From JANNGC01 sp043757045 (GTDB lineage: Bacteria; Verrucomicrobiota; Verrucomicrobiia; Limisphaerales; SIBH01): a stretch of 16,007 nt of DNA. A program made the position numbers and the translations under genes. The notes under the pieces were generated by a model, which searched no databases, was not told the origin of the DNA, and worked only from the letters and a program-made list of their open reading frames with translations. Positions within the stretch are counted from its first letter, which is position 1; every line of letters begins with the position of its first letter. The stretch spans positions 1-16,007 of the forward strand of contig JAYVQC010000237.1 in NCBI GenBank assembly GCA_043757045.1. The letters run 5' to 3'. Shown here piece after piece: positions 5,473 through 12,711 of this stretch.

Positions 5473-8135
5473 TTCGTCGCGTGATCAGACTCGCACTGCA
5501 CCTTCTGTTCTTCCTCTCCGGCGCGGCGGCGCTCGGCTACCAGCTCGTTTGGGCGAAAATGTTTTCCACCGGACTGGGGCACGAGATGCCGGCGGTGCTG
5601 GCCATCATAGCGGCCTTCATGGCGGGCATGGCGCTGGGCGCGTGGGGGTTGGACCGCTTCATTCCGCGCGACGCTCGCGCAGGGCGGTGGCTGGCGGGTC
5701 TCGAAGCGGTCATTGGCGGCTGGGCGGTGCTCGCGAGTTTTTTCATTCCAGTGGTTAATGAGTTCGCGTTGCAACTCATCGGGCTGGAGCCGGGCGCGGG
5801 ACGGCACTGGCTGGTGGCGTTCGCGATTCCCGCGCTCGTGCTGCTCCCGGCGACGGCGGCGCTGGGCGCGACGCTGCCGGCGATGGAGAAGTTTCTTTCC
5901 GCGCTCGCGCCCCAGCACGAATCCATCGGCAGCGTGTACGCGGCGAACACGTTCGGCGCGGTGGCGGGGACGCTGCTCACGCCGTTCGTGCTGATGCCGG
6001 CGCTGGGGTTCAGCCGGACGTGTTGGGTCCTGGCGGTGGTGAATGGCCTGGCAGGAATCGGCGCGCTGGTCATGGCCCGACGCACGGAGCGCGGCGTTCA
6101 CGCCGCTTCAACACCCGCAAGGTTTGCGTCATCAAAAGATTCCAAGGCGTCCGACCGAGGCACGGTGAAGCGGCCTGAAGGCCGCGCTCCTTTCACGCCA
6201 CGCGGTCTCGCCTTCACGTTGTTCTGCACCGGGCTGCTCGGCATCGCCTACGAAGTAGCGGGCGTGCGCGTCCTGTCGCAAGTGCTCGAAGGGACGGTGT
6301 TCACTTACGCGGCGGTGCTGGCGGTTTTTCTGCTTGGCACCGCGGCGGGCGCGGCGGCGTTTCACCGGTGGTGGCGCGGCGCGGCACCGGGGCCGTTGCT
6401 CGGGCGATTGCTGGTCGCGACGGCGGGCGGCGGCTGGCTCGGTGTGCTGGCGCTGTCCAAGATTCAATTCATTTACCCGGCGCTCCGCACGCTCGGCGAT
6501 GCGCCGGTCGCCGTCTTGACCGCGGAACTGCTGGCCGCCGCCACGGTCTTCGCGCTGCCCACGTTTTTCATGGGCGCGGTGTTCAGCTTGTTGCTCGGCC
6601 AGGCGCGTGCTCTCCGGCAACGCATCGGTGGCGCGCTGGCTTGGAACACGCTCGGCGCTGCGCTCGCACCGGTCGCAGCGGTGCTGGTGCTGCCGATCAC
6701 AGGCACGAAGTGGGCGCTTTTTCTCGTGAGCGCGGGCTACTTCGCCGCGTCGGTAGCGCCGTCTCGTCAGAGCGCCGCGGTATTGCAAAATTATGGCGGC
6801 GCTCTCACGAGACGCCGCTACAGAGTTTGGGCAGGGGTGATTGCCTTGCTCGGGGGACTCGCGATCTTCACGCCGCTCGACATCGTGGACACGCCGCCCG
6901 GCAGCCGCGTCATCGCGCACCGCGAAGGCATCATGGCCACGGTCGCCGTCACCGAGGACAAGCAGACGAACCGCACGTTGCGTGTGGACAACCGCTACCA
7001 GATGGGTGGCACGGCGGCGGCGGACGCGGAGTATCGGCAGGCGCATCTGCCGCTGCTGCTGCATCCGAATCCGCAGCGCGCGCTGTTCCTCGGCGTGGGC
7101 ACGGGCATCTCGCTCGGCGCGGCCTCGTTGTATCCGCAACTGCAAGCCGACGCGGTGGAACTGGTGCCCGAAGTCGTGGAGGCGATGGAGTTCTTCGAGG
7201 CCAAGAATTTTTCCGCCGCGCAGAATCCGAATTTCCAACTGCACGTCGCCGACGCGCGCCGCTTCGTGCGCGCGAGTGAACAAAGCTACGACGTCATCAT
7301 CGCCGACCTGTTCCATCCGTATCGCGACGGCGCGGGCGCGCTCTACACGCGTGAGCATTTCGCCGCCCTCCGCGCGCGGCTCGCGACGAACGGCTTGTTC
7401 TGCCAATGGCTGCCGCTCCATCAACTCGACGAGCCGACGTTGCGCGTGATCGTCCGCACGTTTCAGAACGTGTTTCCAAACGGCGAGGCCTGGCTGCTGC
7501 GCTTCAATGTGGAGGTGCCGGTGATTGCGCTGATGGCCTGGGCGAACGAGCCGCGCTGGTCGCCGACGCAAGTCGAAGCGCGGGCGAACGCGCCGCGACT
7601 GGAAAGCGAACTGCGCCGTCTCGCGCTGGGCGACACGCTGCGCCTTTTCGGGCACCGGTTGGCGGGCGCGGAGGAGTTGCGCCGCTGCGCCGGCAATGCG
7701 CCGCTCAACACTGACGACAACCAGCGCGTGACCTTCCTCGCGCCACGCGCGGCGTATCAGCGTGATGCGAAACCTTACGCCAGCCTGCTGGCCTTGATGA
7801 GTGCGGCGACGAACGCGGCGGTTCCCGAACGCTTCGCCATGAATGAAAAGGAATTCACCGGACGCCTCGCGCGCTACCTCACCGCGCGCGATGCGTACCT
7901 GCGCGGATTGATCCACGACTCGGAGCAGCAGCACGACGCGGCGATGGATGCCTACGTGGAGAGCGCGCGGTTGAGCGCGGACTTCACCTCCGGCTACGCG
8001 CAGGGGCTGACCGTGGCGAACGCCTTCGCGGCCTCGGACCCGGCGCGCGCGCGAAAAATTCTGGAGCGATTGATCGAGGCGCAGCCGGAGCGCCCCGTGG
8101 CGCGGCAGATGTTGGAGCGGTTGTTCGCCCGGTGA
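5469..8135 (+). CDS. Fused polytopic membrane protein / spermidine-synthase-like protein
   Basis: About 888 residues if begun at TTG 5469; GTG 5481 is the alternative. The frame extends further upstream, but only as a shadow of hicA. The N-terminal ~500 residues are membrane-spanning and internally duplicated: FLSGAAALGYQLVWAKM near the start resembles LFCTGLLGIAYEVAGVRV near residue 247. A spermidine-synthase-like Rossmann domain follows: LFLGVGTG near 543, an acidic strand AVELVPEVV, and IIADLFHP near 611. The last ~140 residues are helical, possibly TPR-like. Family members are called fused MFS/spermidine synthases; polyamine synthesis is not proven for them. Two palindromic elements are translated in frame, at about residues 206-241 (the loop joining the two membrane halves) and 432-449 (between two membrane segments). 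Its stop is eight bases from the convergent ndh stop. Confidence 0.85.
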   Translation: MIRRVIRLALHLLFFLSGAAALGYQLVWAKMFSTGLGHEMPAVLAIIAAFMAGMALGAWGLDRFIPRDARAGRWLAGLEAVIGGWAVLASFFIPVVNEFALQLIGLEPGAGRHWLVAFAIPALVLLPATAALGATLPAMEKFLSALAPQHESIGSVYAANTFGAVAGTLLTPFVLMPALGFSRTCWVLAVVNGLAGIGALVMARRTERGVHAASTPARFASSKDSKASDRGTVKRPEGRAPFTPRGLAFTLFCTGLLGIAYEVAGVRVLSQVLEGTVFTYAAVLAVFLLGTAAGAAAFHRWWRGAAPGPLLGRLLVATAGGGWLGVLALSKIQFIYPALRTLGDAPVAVLTAELLAAATVFALPTFFMGAVFSLLLGQARALRQRIGGALAWNTLGAALAPVAAVLVLPITGTKWALFLVSAGYFAASVAPSRQSAAVLQNYGGALTRRRYRVWAGVIALLGGLAIFTPLDIVDTPPGSRVIAHREGIMATVAVTEDKQTNRTLRVDNRYQMGGTAAADAEYRQAHLPLLLHPNPQRALFLGVGTGISLGAASLYPQLQADAVELVPEVVEAMEFFEAKNFSAAQNPNFQLHVADARRFVRASEQSYDVIIADLFHPYRDGAGALYTREHFAALRARLATNGLFCQWLPLHQLDEPTLRVIVRTFQNVFPNGEAWLLRFNVEVPVIALMAWANEPRWSPTQVEARANAPRLESELRRLALGDTLRLFGHRLAGAEELRRCAGNAPLNTDDNQRVTFLAPRAAYQRDAKPYASLLALMSAATNAAVPERFAMNEKEFTGRLARYLTARDAYLRGLIHDSEQQHDAAMDAYVESARLSADFTSGYAQGLTVANAFAASDPARARKILERLIEAQPERPVARQMLERLFAR
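6086..6190. repeat. Palindromic element inside a coding region (first)
   Basis: Two 25-base arms (6086-6110 and 6166-6190) are inverted copies with only two differences, separated by 55 bases. Each arm also folds on itself: GCGGCG-TTCA-CGCCGC at 6091-6106 and GCGGCC-TGAA-GGCCGC at 6170-6185. The two differences between arms fall exactly on the closing base pair of each small hairpin (G6096-C6101 against C6175-G6180), a compensatory change. The span is 105 bases, i.e. 35 codons, and leaves the frame open. The word GGAGCGCGGC of the arm recurs at 12503-12512. Confidence 0.8.
6761..6813. repeat. Palindromic element inside a coding region (second)
   Basis: The 18-base arms 6761-6778 (GTCTCGTCAGAGCGCCGC) and 6796-6813 (GCGGCGCTCTCACGAGAC) are inverted copies with one mismatch, around a 17-base AT-rich loop. 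The surrounding gene is otherwise very GC-rich, so the loop stands out. It is translated as part of a short Arg/Gln/Asn-containing loop (SRQSAAVLQNYGGALTRRRY) between two hydrophobic segments. No stop is introduced. Confidence 0.78.
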
Positions 8136-8143
8136 AATTGAAC

Positions 8144-9421
8144 CTACTTACCCTCCGGCGGAATCGGCATCACGTCCGTGATGATGCGCGCACCGCGTTT
8201 GTAGGTGAGATACGAATACGTCCACTGCCACAGCACGGCGATCTTGTTGCGGAAGCCGACGAGGAAGAGGAGATGCACGAAGAGCCACGCCAGCCACGCC
8301 ATGAAGCCGGTGAACTGGAACGGTCCCGCCTGCGCCACCGCCGCCGAACGCCCGATGGTCGCCATCGTGCCCTTGTCAAAGTACTCGAAGGCCGGACGCG
8401 CCGCGATCCCGGGCGAGGTGAGTTCGTCCTCGATGATTTGCGCGGCGAGCTTCGCCATCTGCATCGCGGCGGGCGAAACACCGGGCACGGGACGTCCATC
8501 TTTCTGAAGCAATGACACCATGTCACCGAGGGCGAAGACTTCGGGATGACCCGGCAGGCTGCAATCGGGATTCACCTTCACGCGGCCCGCGCGGTCGAGT
8601 TCCACGCCCAGTTTTTTCGTGAGCGGCGACGCGGCCACGCCGGCGGCCCAGAGAACATTCGCCGCGCGAATGGTCTCGCCGTTGTTCAGTTCCACGCCTG
8701 CCGCAGTGATGTTCGCGACCTTGGTGTTGGCGCGAATCTGCACGCCGAGTTTCTCCAACTGTTCCGTGGCGGAGAGTTGCAATGCGTCGTCCATGTTCGA
8801 GAGCACGCGCGGCGAGGCCTCGATCAAGATGACATGGGCCAGCGCGGGATCGATGTGGCGGAAATCCTTCCGCAAAACCTGACGCGACAGTTCCGCGAAC
8901 GCGCCGGCCAGCTCCACACCGGTCGGCCCCCCGCCCACGACCACGAGAGTCATCAGGCGCGCGCGCTCGGCGTCGTCGGTTTCATTCTCTGCGTGCTCGA
9001 AGGCGAGCAGCACTGCGCGTCGAATGCGGATGGCGTCTTCGAGCGACTTGAGTCCGGGCGCAAATTCCGCCCACTCGGGGTGCCCGAAGTAGCTCGTCGT
9101 TCCGCCGACCGCGAGCACGAGATAGTCATACTTCAACGTGCGCTCGCGCAGCGTGACTTCCTTCGTCGCGAGATTCAGGTCGCGCACCTCATCCATCAGC
9201 ACCGTGATGTCCTCGCGGCCGGAGAGAATGGAACGGATGGGCTGCGCAATCTCCGGCGCAGAAAGCCCCGCCGTCGCGACCTGATACAGCAGCGGCTGGA
9301 AGAGATGATGGTTGTGCTTGTCCACCAAGGTGAGCCGCGCGCGCGGATGATGGAACTGCTGGCAGAAGGTCAGCCCGCCGAAACCGCCGCCGATGACCAC
9401 GATGTGAACCGTGTTGTCCAT
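8144..9421 (-). CDS. ndh: Type II NADH dehydrogenase (NDH-2), FAD-dependent
   Basis: A 425-residue single-subunit NADH:quinone oxidoreductase, which passes electrons from NADH to the quinone pool without pumping protons. Visible: the FAD-binding GGGFGG at about 11-16, HLFQPLLYQVATAGL (a hallmark near the quinone site), the second dinucleotide motif VVVGGGPTGVELAGAF near 160-175 for NADH, and ALGDM near 300 for FAD. A C-terminal hydrophobic segment FMAWLAWLFVHLLFLVGF probably anchors it to the inner face of the membrane. Length is usual. Start ATG 9421 is natural because the first FAD strand begins a few residues later; no Shine-Dalgarno is evident. It follows mutT on the same strand across a 195-base spacer filled with a palindromic element, so a separate promoter is likely. 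Confidence 0.93.
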   Translation of the reverse strand: MDNTVHIVVIGGGFGGLTFCQQFHHPRARLTLVDKHNHHLFQPLLYQVATAGLSAPEIAQPIRSILSGREDITVLMDEVRDLNLATKEVTLRERTLKYDYLVLAVGGTTSYFGHPEWAEFAPGLKSLEDAIRIRRAVLLAFEHAENETDDAERARLMTLVVVGGGPTGVELAGAFAELSRQVLRKDFRHIDPALAHVILIEASPRVLSNMDDALQLSATEQLEKLGVQIRANTKVANITAAGVELNNGETIRAANVLWAAGVAASPLTKKLGVELDRAGRVKVNPDCSLPGHPEVFALGDMVSLLQKDGRPVPGVSPAAMQMAKLAAQIIEDELTSPGIAARPAFEYFDKGTMATIGRSAAVAQAGPFQFTGFMAWLAWLFVHLLFLVGFRNKIAVLWQWTYSYLTYKRGARIITDVMPIPPEGK

Positions 9422-9476
9422 GGCGCGCAGTCTTGCGGCGCGATGTGAAAATGTAAATGCGGGCGGAAGGTGAAGT

Positions 9477-9613
9477 GGGTGCCTCTGGGCACTGTTGCTT
9501 GGTAGTGGGACCGGCGCCCCCGCCGGTCAGGAGTCGCACAGGCGCCCTCGCCTGTCGTTCTGCGGGCGGGGGCGCCCGCGCGACTCACGACAGCCGGGGG
9601 CGGCTGTCCCACT
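9477..9613. repeat. Cloverleaf-like palindromic element between mutT and ndh
   Basis: The outer stem AGTGGGAC (9504-9511) pairs exactly with GTCCCACT (9606-9613). Inside are hairpin 1, GACCGGC/GCCGGTC (9509-9528, which shares GAC with the outer stem); a composite arm GAGTCGC (9531-9537) with GCGACTC (9580-9586); and hairpin 4, GACAGCCG/CGGCTGTC (9589-9608). The composite arm encloses hairpin 2, ACAGGCG/CGCCTGT (9538-9555), and hairpin 3, GCGGGCG/CGCCCGC (9562-9579). All stems are perfect. A small leading hairpin GTGCC-TCTG-GGCAC lies at 9479-9492. The leading word GGGTGCCTCTGG (9477-9488) recurs at 12460-12471. It fills nearly all of the spacer 9422-9616. Confidence 0.82.
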
Positions 9614-9616
9614 TGC

Positions 9617-10042
9617 TCAAGCGCCGGGTTCTGAGGCGCTCCACCACGCTTCGTTCGTGCACAGACGCGCCAGCAGTTGTGCATCTGCGGCGGGAAATTC
9701 ATACGCGGTCAGTTCTTCGCGCGTGACCCAGGCGAAAGCCGGGCAGCCCAGCGCCTGCGGCTCGTTGATGCGCCAGGCGCAGCGGAAAAATTTCAGCCGC
9801 ACGCGCTTCTCGGGATACGCGTGCTCCAAGGTCTCGATGAGTTCAAGGACGGTGACTTCGATGCCGAGTTCCTCGCGCAACTCGCGGAGCAAGCATTCTT
9901 CAAACGTCTCGTCCGCCTCGCGCTTGCCGCCGGGAAATTCCCACAGGCCACCGAGATGCGCGCCGGCGTGTCGCTGGGTGATGAGAAGTTTTCCGTCGCG
10001 GAAGACCAAGCCGGCGCTCACGTCAATCGAAGGGGTGTTCAT
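9617..10042 (-). CDS. mutT: MutT-like Nudix hydrolase (probable 8-oxo-dGTP diphosphatase)
   Basis: A 141-residue Nudix protein. The Nudix box is complete: G39, E45 and then RELREELGI at 53-61, matching GX5EX7REUXEEXGU; Glu57 and Glu58 would bind the metal. FRDGKLLITQRHAGAHLGGLWEFPGGK precedes it in two parts typical of MutT (QR and WEFPGG). MutT cleanses the nucleotide pool by hydrolysing oxidised purine triphosphates; the exact substrate is inferred from similarity. Start ATG 10042 gives a normal N-terminus with no clear Shine-Dalgarno. The C-terminal 20 residues lie next to the cloverleaf element, and AGCGCC/GGCGCT (9620-9640) pair within its last codons. It is separated from ugd upstream by 124 bases of repeat sequence. 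Confidence 0.9.
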   Translation of the reverse strand: MNTPSIDVSAGLVFRDGKLLITQRHAGAHLGGLWEFPGGKREADETFEECLLRELREELGIEVTVLELIETLEHAYPEKRVRLKFFRCAWRINEPQALGCPAFAWVTREELTAYEFPAADAQLLARLCTNEAWWSASEPGA

Positions 10043-10043
10043 C

Positions 10044-10165
10044 GGGGAGAAGTCAGTAATCAGTAATCAGTAATCAGTGAAACAGTAATCAGTCCGGGAC
10101 ATGGCGTGCGCACGCAGGGTTACTGATCACTGATTACTGATCACTGTTTCACTGATTACTTCCCC
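10044..10165. repeat. CAGTAAT tandem heptads arranged as a large inverted repeat
   Basis: From 10054 the heptad CAGTAAT is repeated three times (10054-10074). The 25-base arms 10069-10093 and 10136-10160 are inverted copies with a single A/G difference, and both contain CAGTGAAACAGT or its complement. Further CACTGAT/TACTGAT units fill the right side (10120-10135). The outer edges also mirror: GGGGAGAAGT near 10044 and ACTTCCCC near 10158-10165. The element exactly fills the spacer between the end of ugd and the start of mutT. Confidence 0.8.
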
Positions 10166-10166
10166 C

Positions 10167-11456
10167 TCACCTGCCTACGCTCTTGTAAATGAACCCGAGC
10201 TTCTCCATCGCCGCCGGGTCGAAGAGGTTGCGGCCGTCGAAGAGAATCGGGTGCGTCAGTTCGCGGCGGGCGCGTTCGAGATCAAGCTGCTTGAACTCGG
10301 GCCACTCGGTCGCGATGACCAGCGCGTCGCAGCCTGCGGCCACGGCGTTCATGTCCTCGATGTAAGTCACGTCCTTCAGCACCGCGCGCGCCTTCTCCAT
10401 CGCCTTCGGATCGTGGACGCGCAGCTTCGCGCCTTCCTTCTGCAAGCGCTGGCACAGCTCGATGGCGGGCGAGAGACGCACGTCGTCGGTGTTCTGTTTG
10501 AAGGCGAGTCCGAGCACGCCAATGGTCTTGTCCTTCAACACCCAGAGCGTCTCGGTGATCTTTTTGAGGAAGCGTTCCATCTGCCCCGCGTTGATCTGCT
10601 GCACTTCTTTGAGCAGCGCGAAATCGTAGCCGAGGGTCTCGGAGATTTTGATGAACGCACTGAGGTCTTTCGGGAAGCAACTGCCGCCAAAGCCCAGGCC
10701 CGCGTTCAGGAAGCGCCGCCCGATGCGCGCGTCCATGCCCATGCCGGTCGCGACTTCCTCGACGTTCGCGCCGCTGGCCTCGCAGATGATGGAGACGGCG
10801 TTGATGTAAGAAATTTTGAGCGCGAGGAAGGAGTTCGCCGCGTGCTTGATCAACTCCGCCGAGTTGATGTCGGTGATGATGATGGGCGCATTGAACGGCG
10901 CGTACACTTCCTTCATCGCCGCCACCGGCCGCGTCGAGCGCGTGCCGATGACGATGCGGTCGGGCTTCATCAAGTCCTCGACGGCGAAACCTTCGCGGAG
11001 AAATTCCGGGTTGCTCACCACGTCGCAATCCACCTTGGCCTTGCAGTAGCGCTTGATGGTCTCGGCCACCTGGTCGCCGGTTTTCACCGGCACGGTGCTT
11101 TTGTCCACGACGATCTTGTAGCTGGTGATCGCACCGGCAATGTCGCGCGCCACGCTCTCGATGAAACTCAAGTCCACTGAGCCATCGGCCTGCGGCGGCG
11201 TGGGGACGGCGATGAAGATGACGTCGGAATTCTCCACGCCCTCCTTCGTGCTGGCGGTGAAACGCAGGCGACCCGCCGCCACATTCTTCTTCACGAGTTC
11301 TTCGAGTCCGGGTTCGTAAATGGGGATGCCGCCGGCTTGGAGCGTCTTCACTTTCTCCGCGTTGTTGTCCACGCAGATGACGTGATGGCCGACTTCGGCG
11401 AAACAGGTGCCGGTGACGAGACCGACGTAGCCGGTGCCGATGATGGTGAGCTTCAT
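10167..11456 (-). CDS. ugd: UDP-glucose 6-dehydrogenase
   Basis: A 429-residue enzyme that oxidises UDP-glucose twice with NAD+ to UDP-glucuronate, a precursor of acidic exopolysaccharide, capsule and lipid A modifications. Evidence: N-terminal NAD-binding GTGYVG at 7-12, FIAVPTPP near 76-83, KSTVPVKTG near 119, NPEFLREG near 149, the catalytic-Cys motif GFGGSCFPKD near 255-264, and a C-terminal UDP-binding domain with GLAFKQNTDDVR near 317 and FDGRNLFD near the end. Length is typical. Start ATG 11456 opens directly on the first Rossmann strand (MKLTIIGTGYVG). It lies 61 bases downstream of the YfgM-like gene on the same strand, so co-transcription is possible. Confidence 0.95.
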   Translation of the reverse strand: MKLTIIGTGYVGLVTGTCFAEVGHHVICVDNNAEKVKTLQAGGIPIYEPGLEELVKKNVAAGRLRFTASTKEGVENSDVIFIAVPTPPQADGSVDLSFIESVARDIAGAITSYKIVVDKSTVPVKTGDQVAETIKRYCKAKVDCDVVSNPEFLREGFAVEDLMKPDRIVIGTRSTRPVAAMKEVYAPFNAPIIITDINSAELIKHAANSFLALKISYINAVSIICEASGANVEEVATGMGMDARIGRRFLNAGLGFGGSCFPKDLSAFIKISETLGYDFALLKEVQQINAGQMERFLKKITETLWVLKDKTIGVLGLAFKQNTDDVRLSPAIELCQRLQKEGAKLRVHDPKAMEKARAVLKDVTYIEDMNAVAAGCDALVIATEWPEFKQLDLERARRELTHPILFDGRNLFDPAAMEKLGFIYKSVGR

Positions 11457-11517
11457 GCGATCAAAAAATGTTCACGGACACGGCGGCTTGTTCGCCCGAC
11501 GCCGTGGTGAGTTGAAC

Positions 11518-12393
11518 TTACTTCGCGGGCGCAGGCGCGGGATTGACAATAATCTTCGGTGCTGCGCCCGCCGGATTGGCTTGGCCCGGCGTGGGCGTCG
11601 CGGGATTCACAATCACCTGCGGCGAACCGCCGGCGGGCGCGTCCTGCGGTTTCAAAACAAGCGGCGTCTGCTGCACTCCGGGGCGCACCGTCGGCGTGGT
11701 CGCGACGGGCGCGGGCACGAGCGCGGGATTCTTCAGATAGATGGCGCGAATCTTGGCCTGCGCCTGCTGCGAGGCGGGCGAGGGCGGCTGGTTCGGCGCG
11801 GGCGTGCCGACCATCTTGGTCAGCACTTCGAGCGCGAGCTGCGGCTGGTTCGACTGTTCGTAAAGGCGCACGAGATTGAAACGCGCCATGTCGCCGACGG
11901 GATCGGCGGCGTACGCGGAGTTGGCGAGAAAATCTTTGTACTTGGTGATGGCCTCGGCGGATTTGTTTTCCGCGTCGAGACAGGCGGCGAGACCGAAGAC
12001 CGCGTCCTTCACCTGCGCCGTCGCGCCGAAGTTGCGCAGGTAAGAATCAAACGACGCGCGCGCCTTCGTGAAATTGCCTTCTTCGAAATAAACGGTGCCC
12101 GCGCGCAACAGCGCCTTGGCCGCCGCCGGCGTGCCGGCATAATCCGCCGCGATCTTCGCCAGCGCGTCGCCCGTCCCCGCCGCCGGAGCTTCGAGCGGAC
12201 TGTAGGGCATCTTCAATCCCGCCAGCGCCCGCTCGGCCTGGATCACGCGTTCTCCGCGCTGCCAGACCACAATTCCCACGCCGAGCGCGACCACCGCGAC
12301 CACAACCGCGCCGATCGCGACACGTTTTTTGTTCGCCTCAAACCAGCCGAGGACATCGTAAAGGCCCGCAGATTGCGGGGCGTTTGTTTCCAT
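11518..12393 (-). CDS. YfgM-like membrane-anchored TPR protein with Pro-rich tail
   Basis: About 291 residues from ATG 12393; the frame extends to TTG 12432, but that extension lacks family-like sequence. A short cytoplasmic N-terminus (DVLGWFEANKKR) is followed by one transmembrane helix, VAIGAVVVAVVALGVGIVVW. Then come TPR-like helical pairs (TPAAAKALLRAGTVYFEEGN, SAEAITKYKDFL, ARFNLVRLYEQSN). The last ~100 residues are Pro/Ala-rich with the repeated pattern VIVNPA / IIVNPA and no predicted fold. This matches the YfgM/TPR_21 class, where the TPR part is periplasmic and meets the Sec translocon and chaperones; function here is inferred. GGGAG lies about 13 bases upstream of the chosen start. 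It precedes ugd by 61 bases. Confidence 0.72.
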   Translation of the reverse strand: METNAPQSAGLYDVLGWFEANKKRVAIGAVVVAVVALGVGIVVWQRGERVIQAERALAGLKMPYSPLEAPAAGTGDALAKIAADYAGTPAAAKALLRAGTVYFEEGNFTKARASFDSYLRNFGATAQVKDAVFGLAACLDAENKSAEAITKYKDFLANSAYAADPVGDMARFNLVRLYEQSNQPQLALEVLTKMVGTPAPNQPPSPASQQAQAKIRAIYLKNPALVPAPVATTPTVRPGVQQTPLVLKPQDAPAGGSPQVIVNPATPTPGQANPAGAAPKIIVNPAPAPAK

Positions 12394-12711
12394 AAGGGCG
12401 TGGAATCTCCCGACCGAGCCTCCAAAACGCAAGAGCGAAAACGGTGGCCCTCACTTCTTGGGTGCCTCTGGCCACAGTGCCGAATCGTTCCCTGCCGAAG
12501 TAGGAGCGCGGCCATATTGTCCGCCCGGCGGGTGAGACGCCCGCGCCCCCTCGTCGCCTGCTCTGGACTCGGCAAACCTGAACGGCGGCCACATTTCTCG
12601 CAAACAAACGTCCCCACGGGCGGACATTAAGTCTGGTTTAAGAACTTGCCTTGGCCGGAGTTCTTTGCCGGAATTCGCTGTGCAACTAGTTAGAAGCCCG
12701 TGTGAATTGTC
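12394..12711. other. Divergent spacer with palindromic-repeat fragments
   Basis: There is no gene in these ~318 bases, which separate the minus-strand YfgM-like gene from the plus-strand PEP-CTERM gene, so promoters for both should lie here. Bases 12460-12540 carry pieces of the repeat families seen elsewhere: GGGTGCCTCTGG (12460-12471, identical to 9477-9488), GCCGAAGTAG (12494-12503, identical to 15857-15866), GGAGCGCGGC (12503-12512, identical to the arm at 6086), then CCGCC-CGGCGG and GCGGG/CCCGC hairpins at about 12521-12545. Bases 12630-12711 are AT-richer and plausibly hold the PEP-CTERM gene promoter, but no confident -35/-10 or sigma-54 site could be assigned. Confidence 0.6.

Noticed and set aside
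6132..7934. A 600-codon open frame on the minus strand opposite the spermidine-synthase-like gene, and similar long frames at 5385-6101 and 8546-9448
   Set aside because: They are Arg/Ala/His-rich, show no known motifs, and lie opposite clearly recognised proteins; they are by-products of high GC at third codon positions.
9504..9613. Cloverleaf fold considered as a tRNA or other known RNA gene
   Set aside because: The stems are too GC-rich and too many, there is no anticodon-loop or T-loop consensus, and the arm lengths do not match a tRNA.
10044..10165. Regular repeats considered as a CRISPR array
   Set aside because: The units are seven bases, contiguous, without unique spacers, and arranged as an inverted repeat.
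10251..11180. A 309-codon plus-strand frame opposite ugd
   Set aside because: The minus strand encodes an unmistakable UDP-glucose dehydrogenase; the plus frame is a compositional shadow.
12632..12665. Possible sigma-54 promoter (TGGTTTAAGAACTTGC) before the PEP-CTERM gene
   Set aside because: The GG-to-GC spacing is eleven bases instead of the strict ten, and the -24 element lacks the usual CAC.
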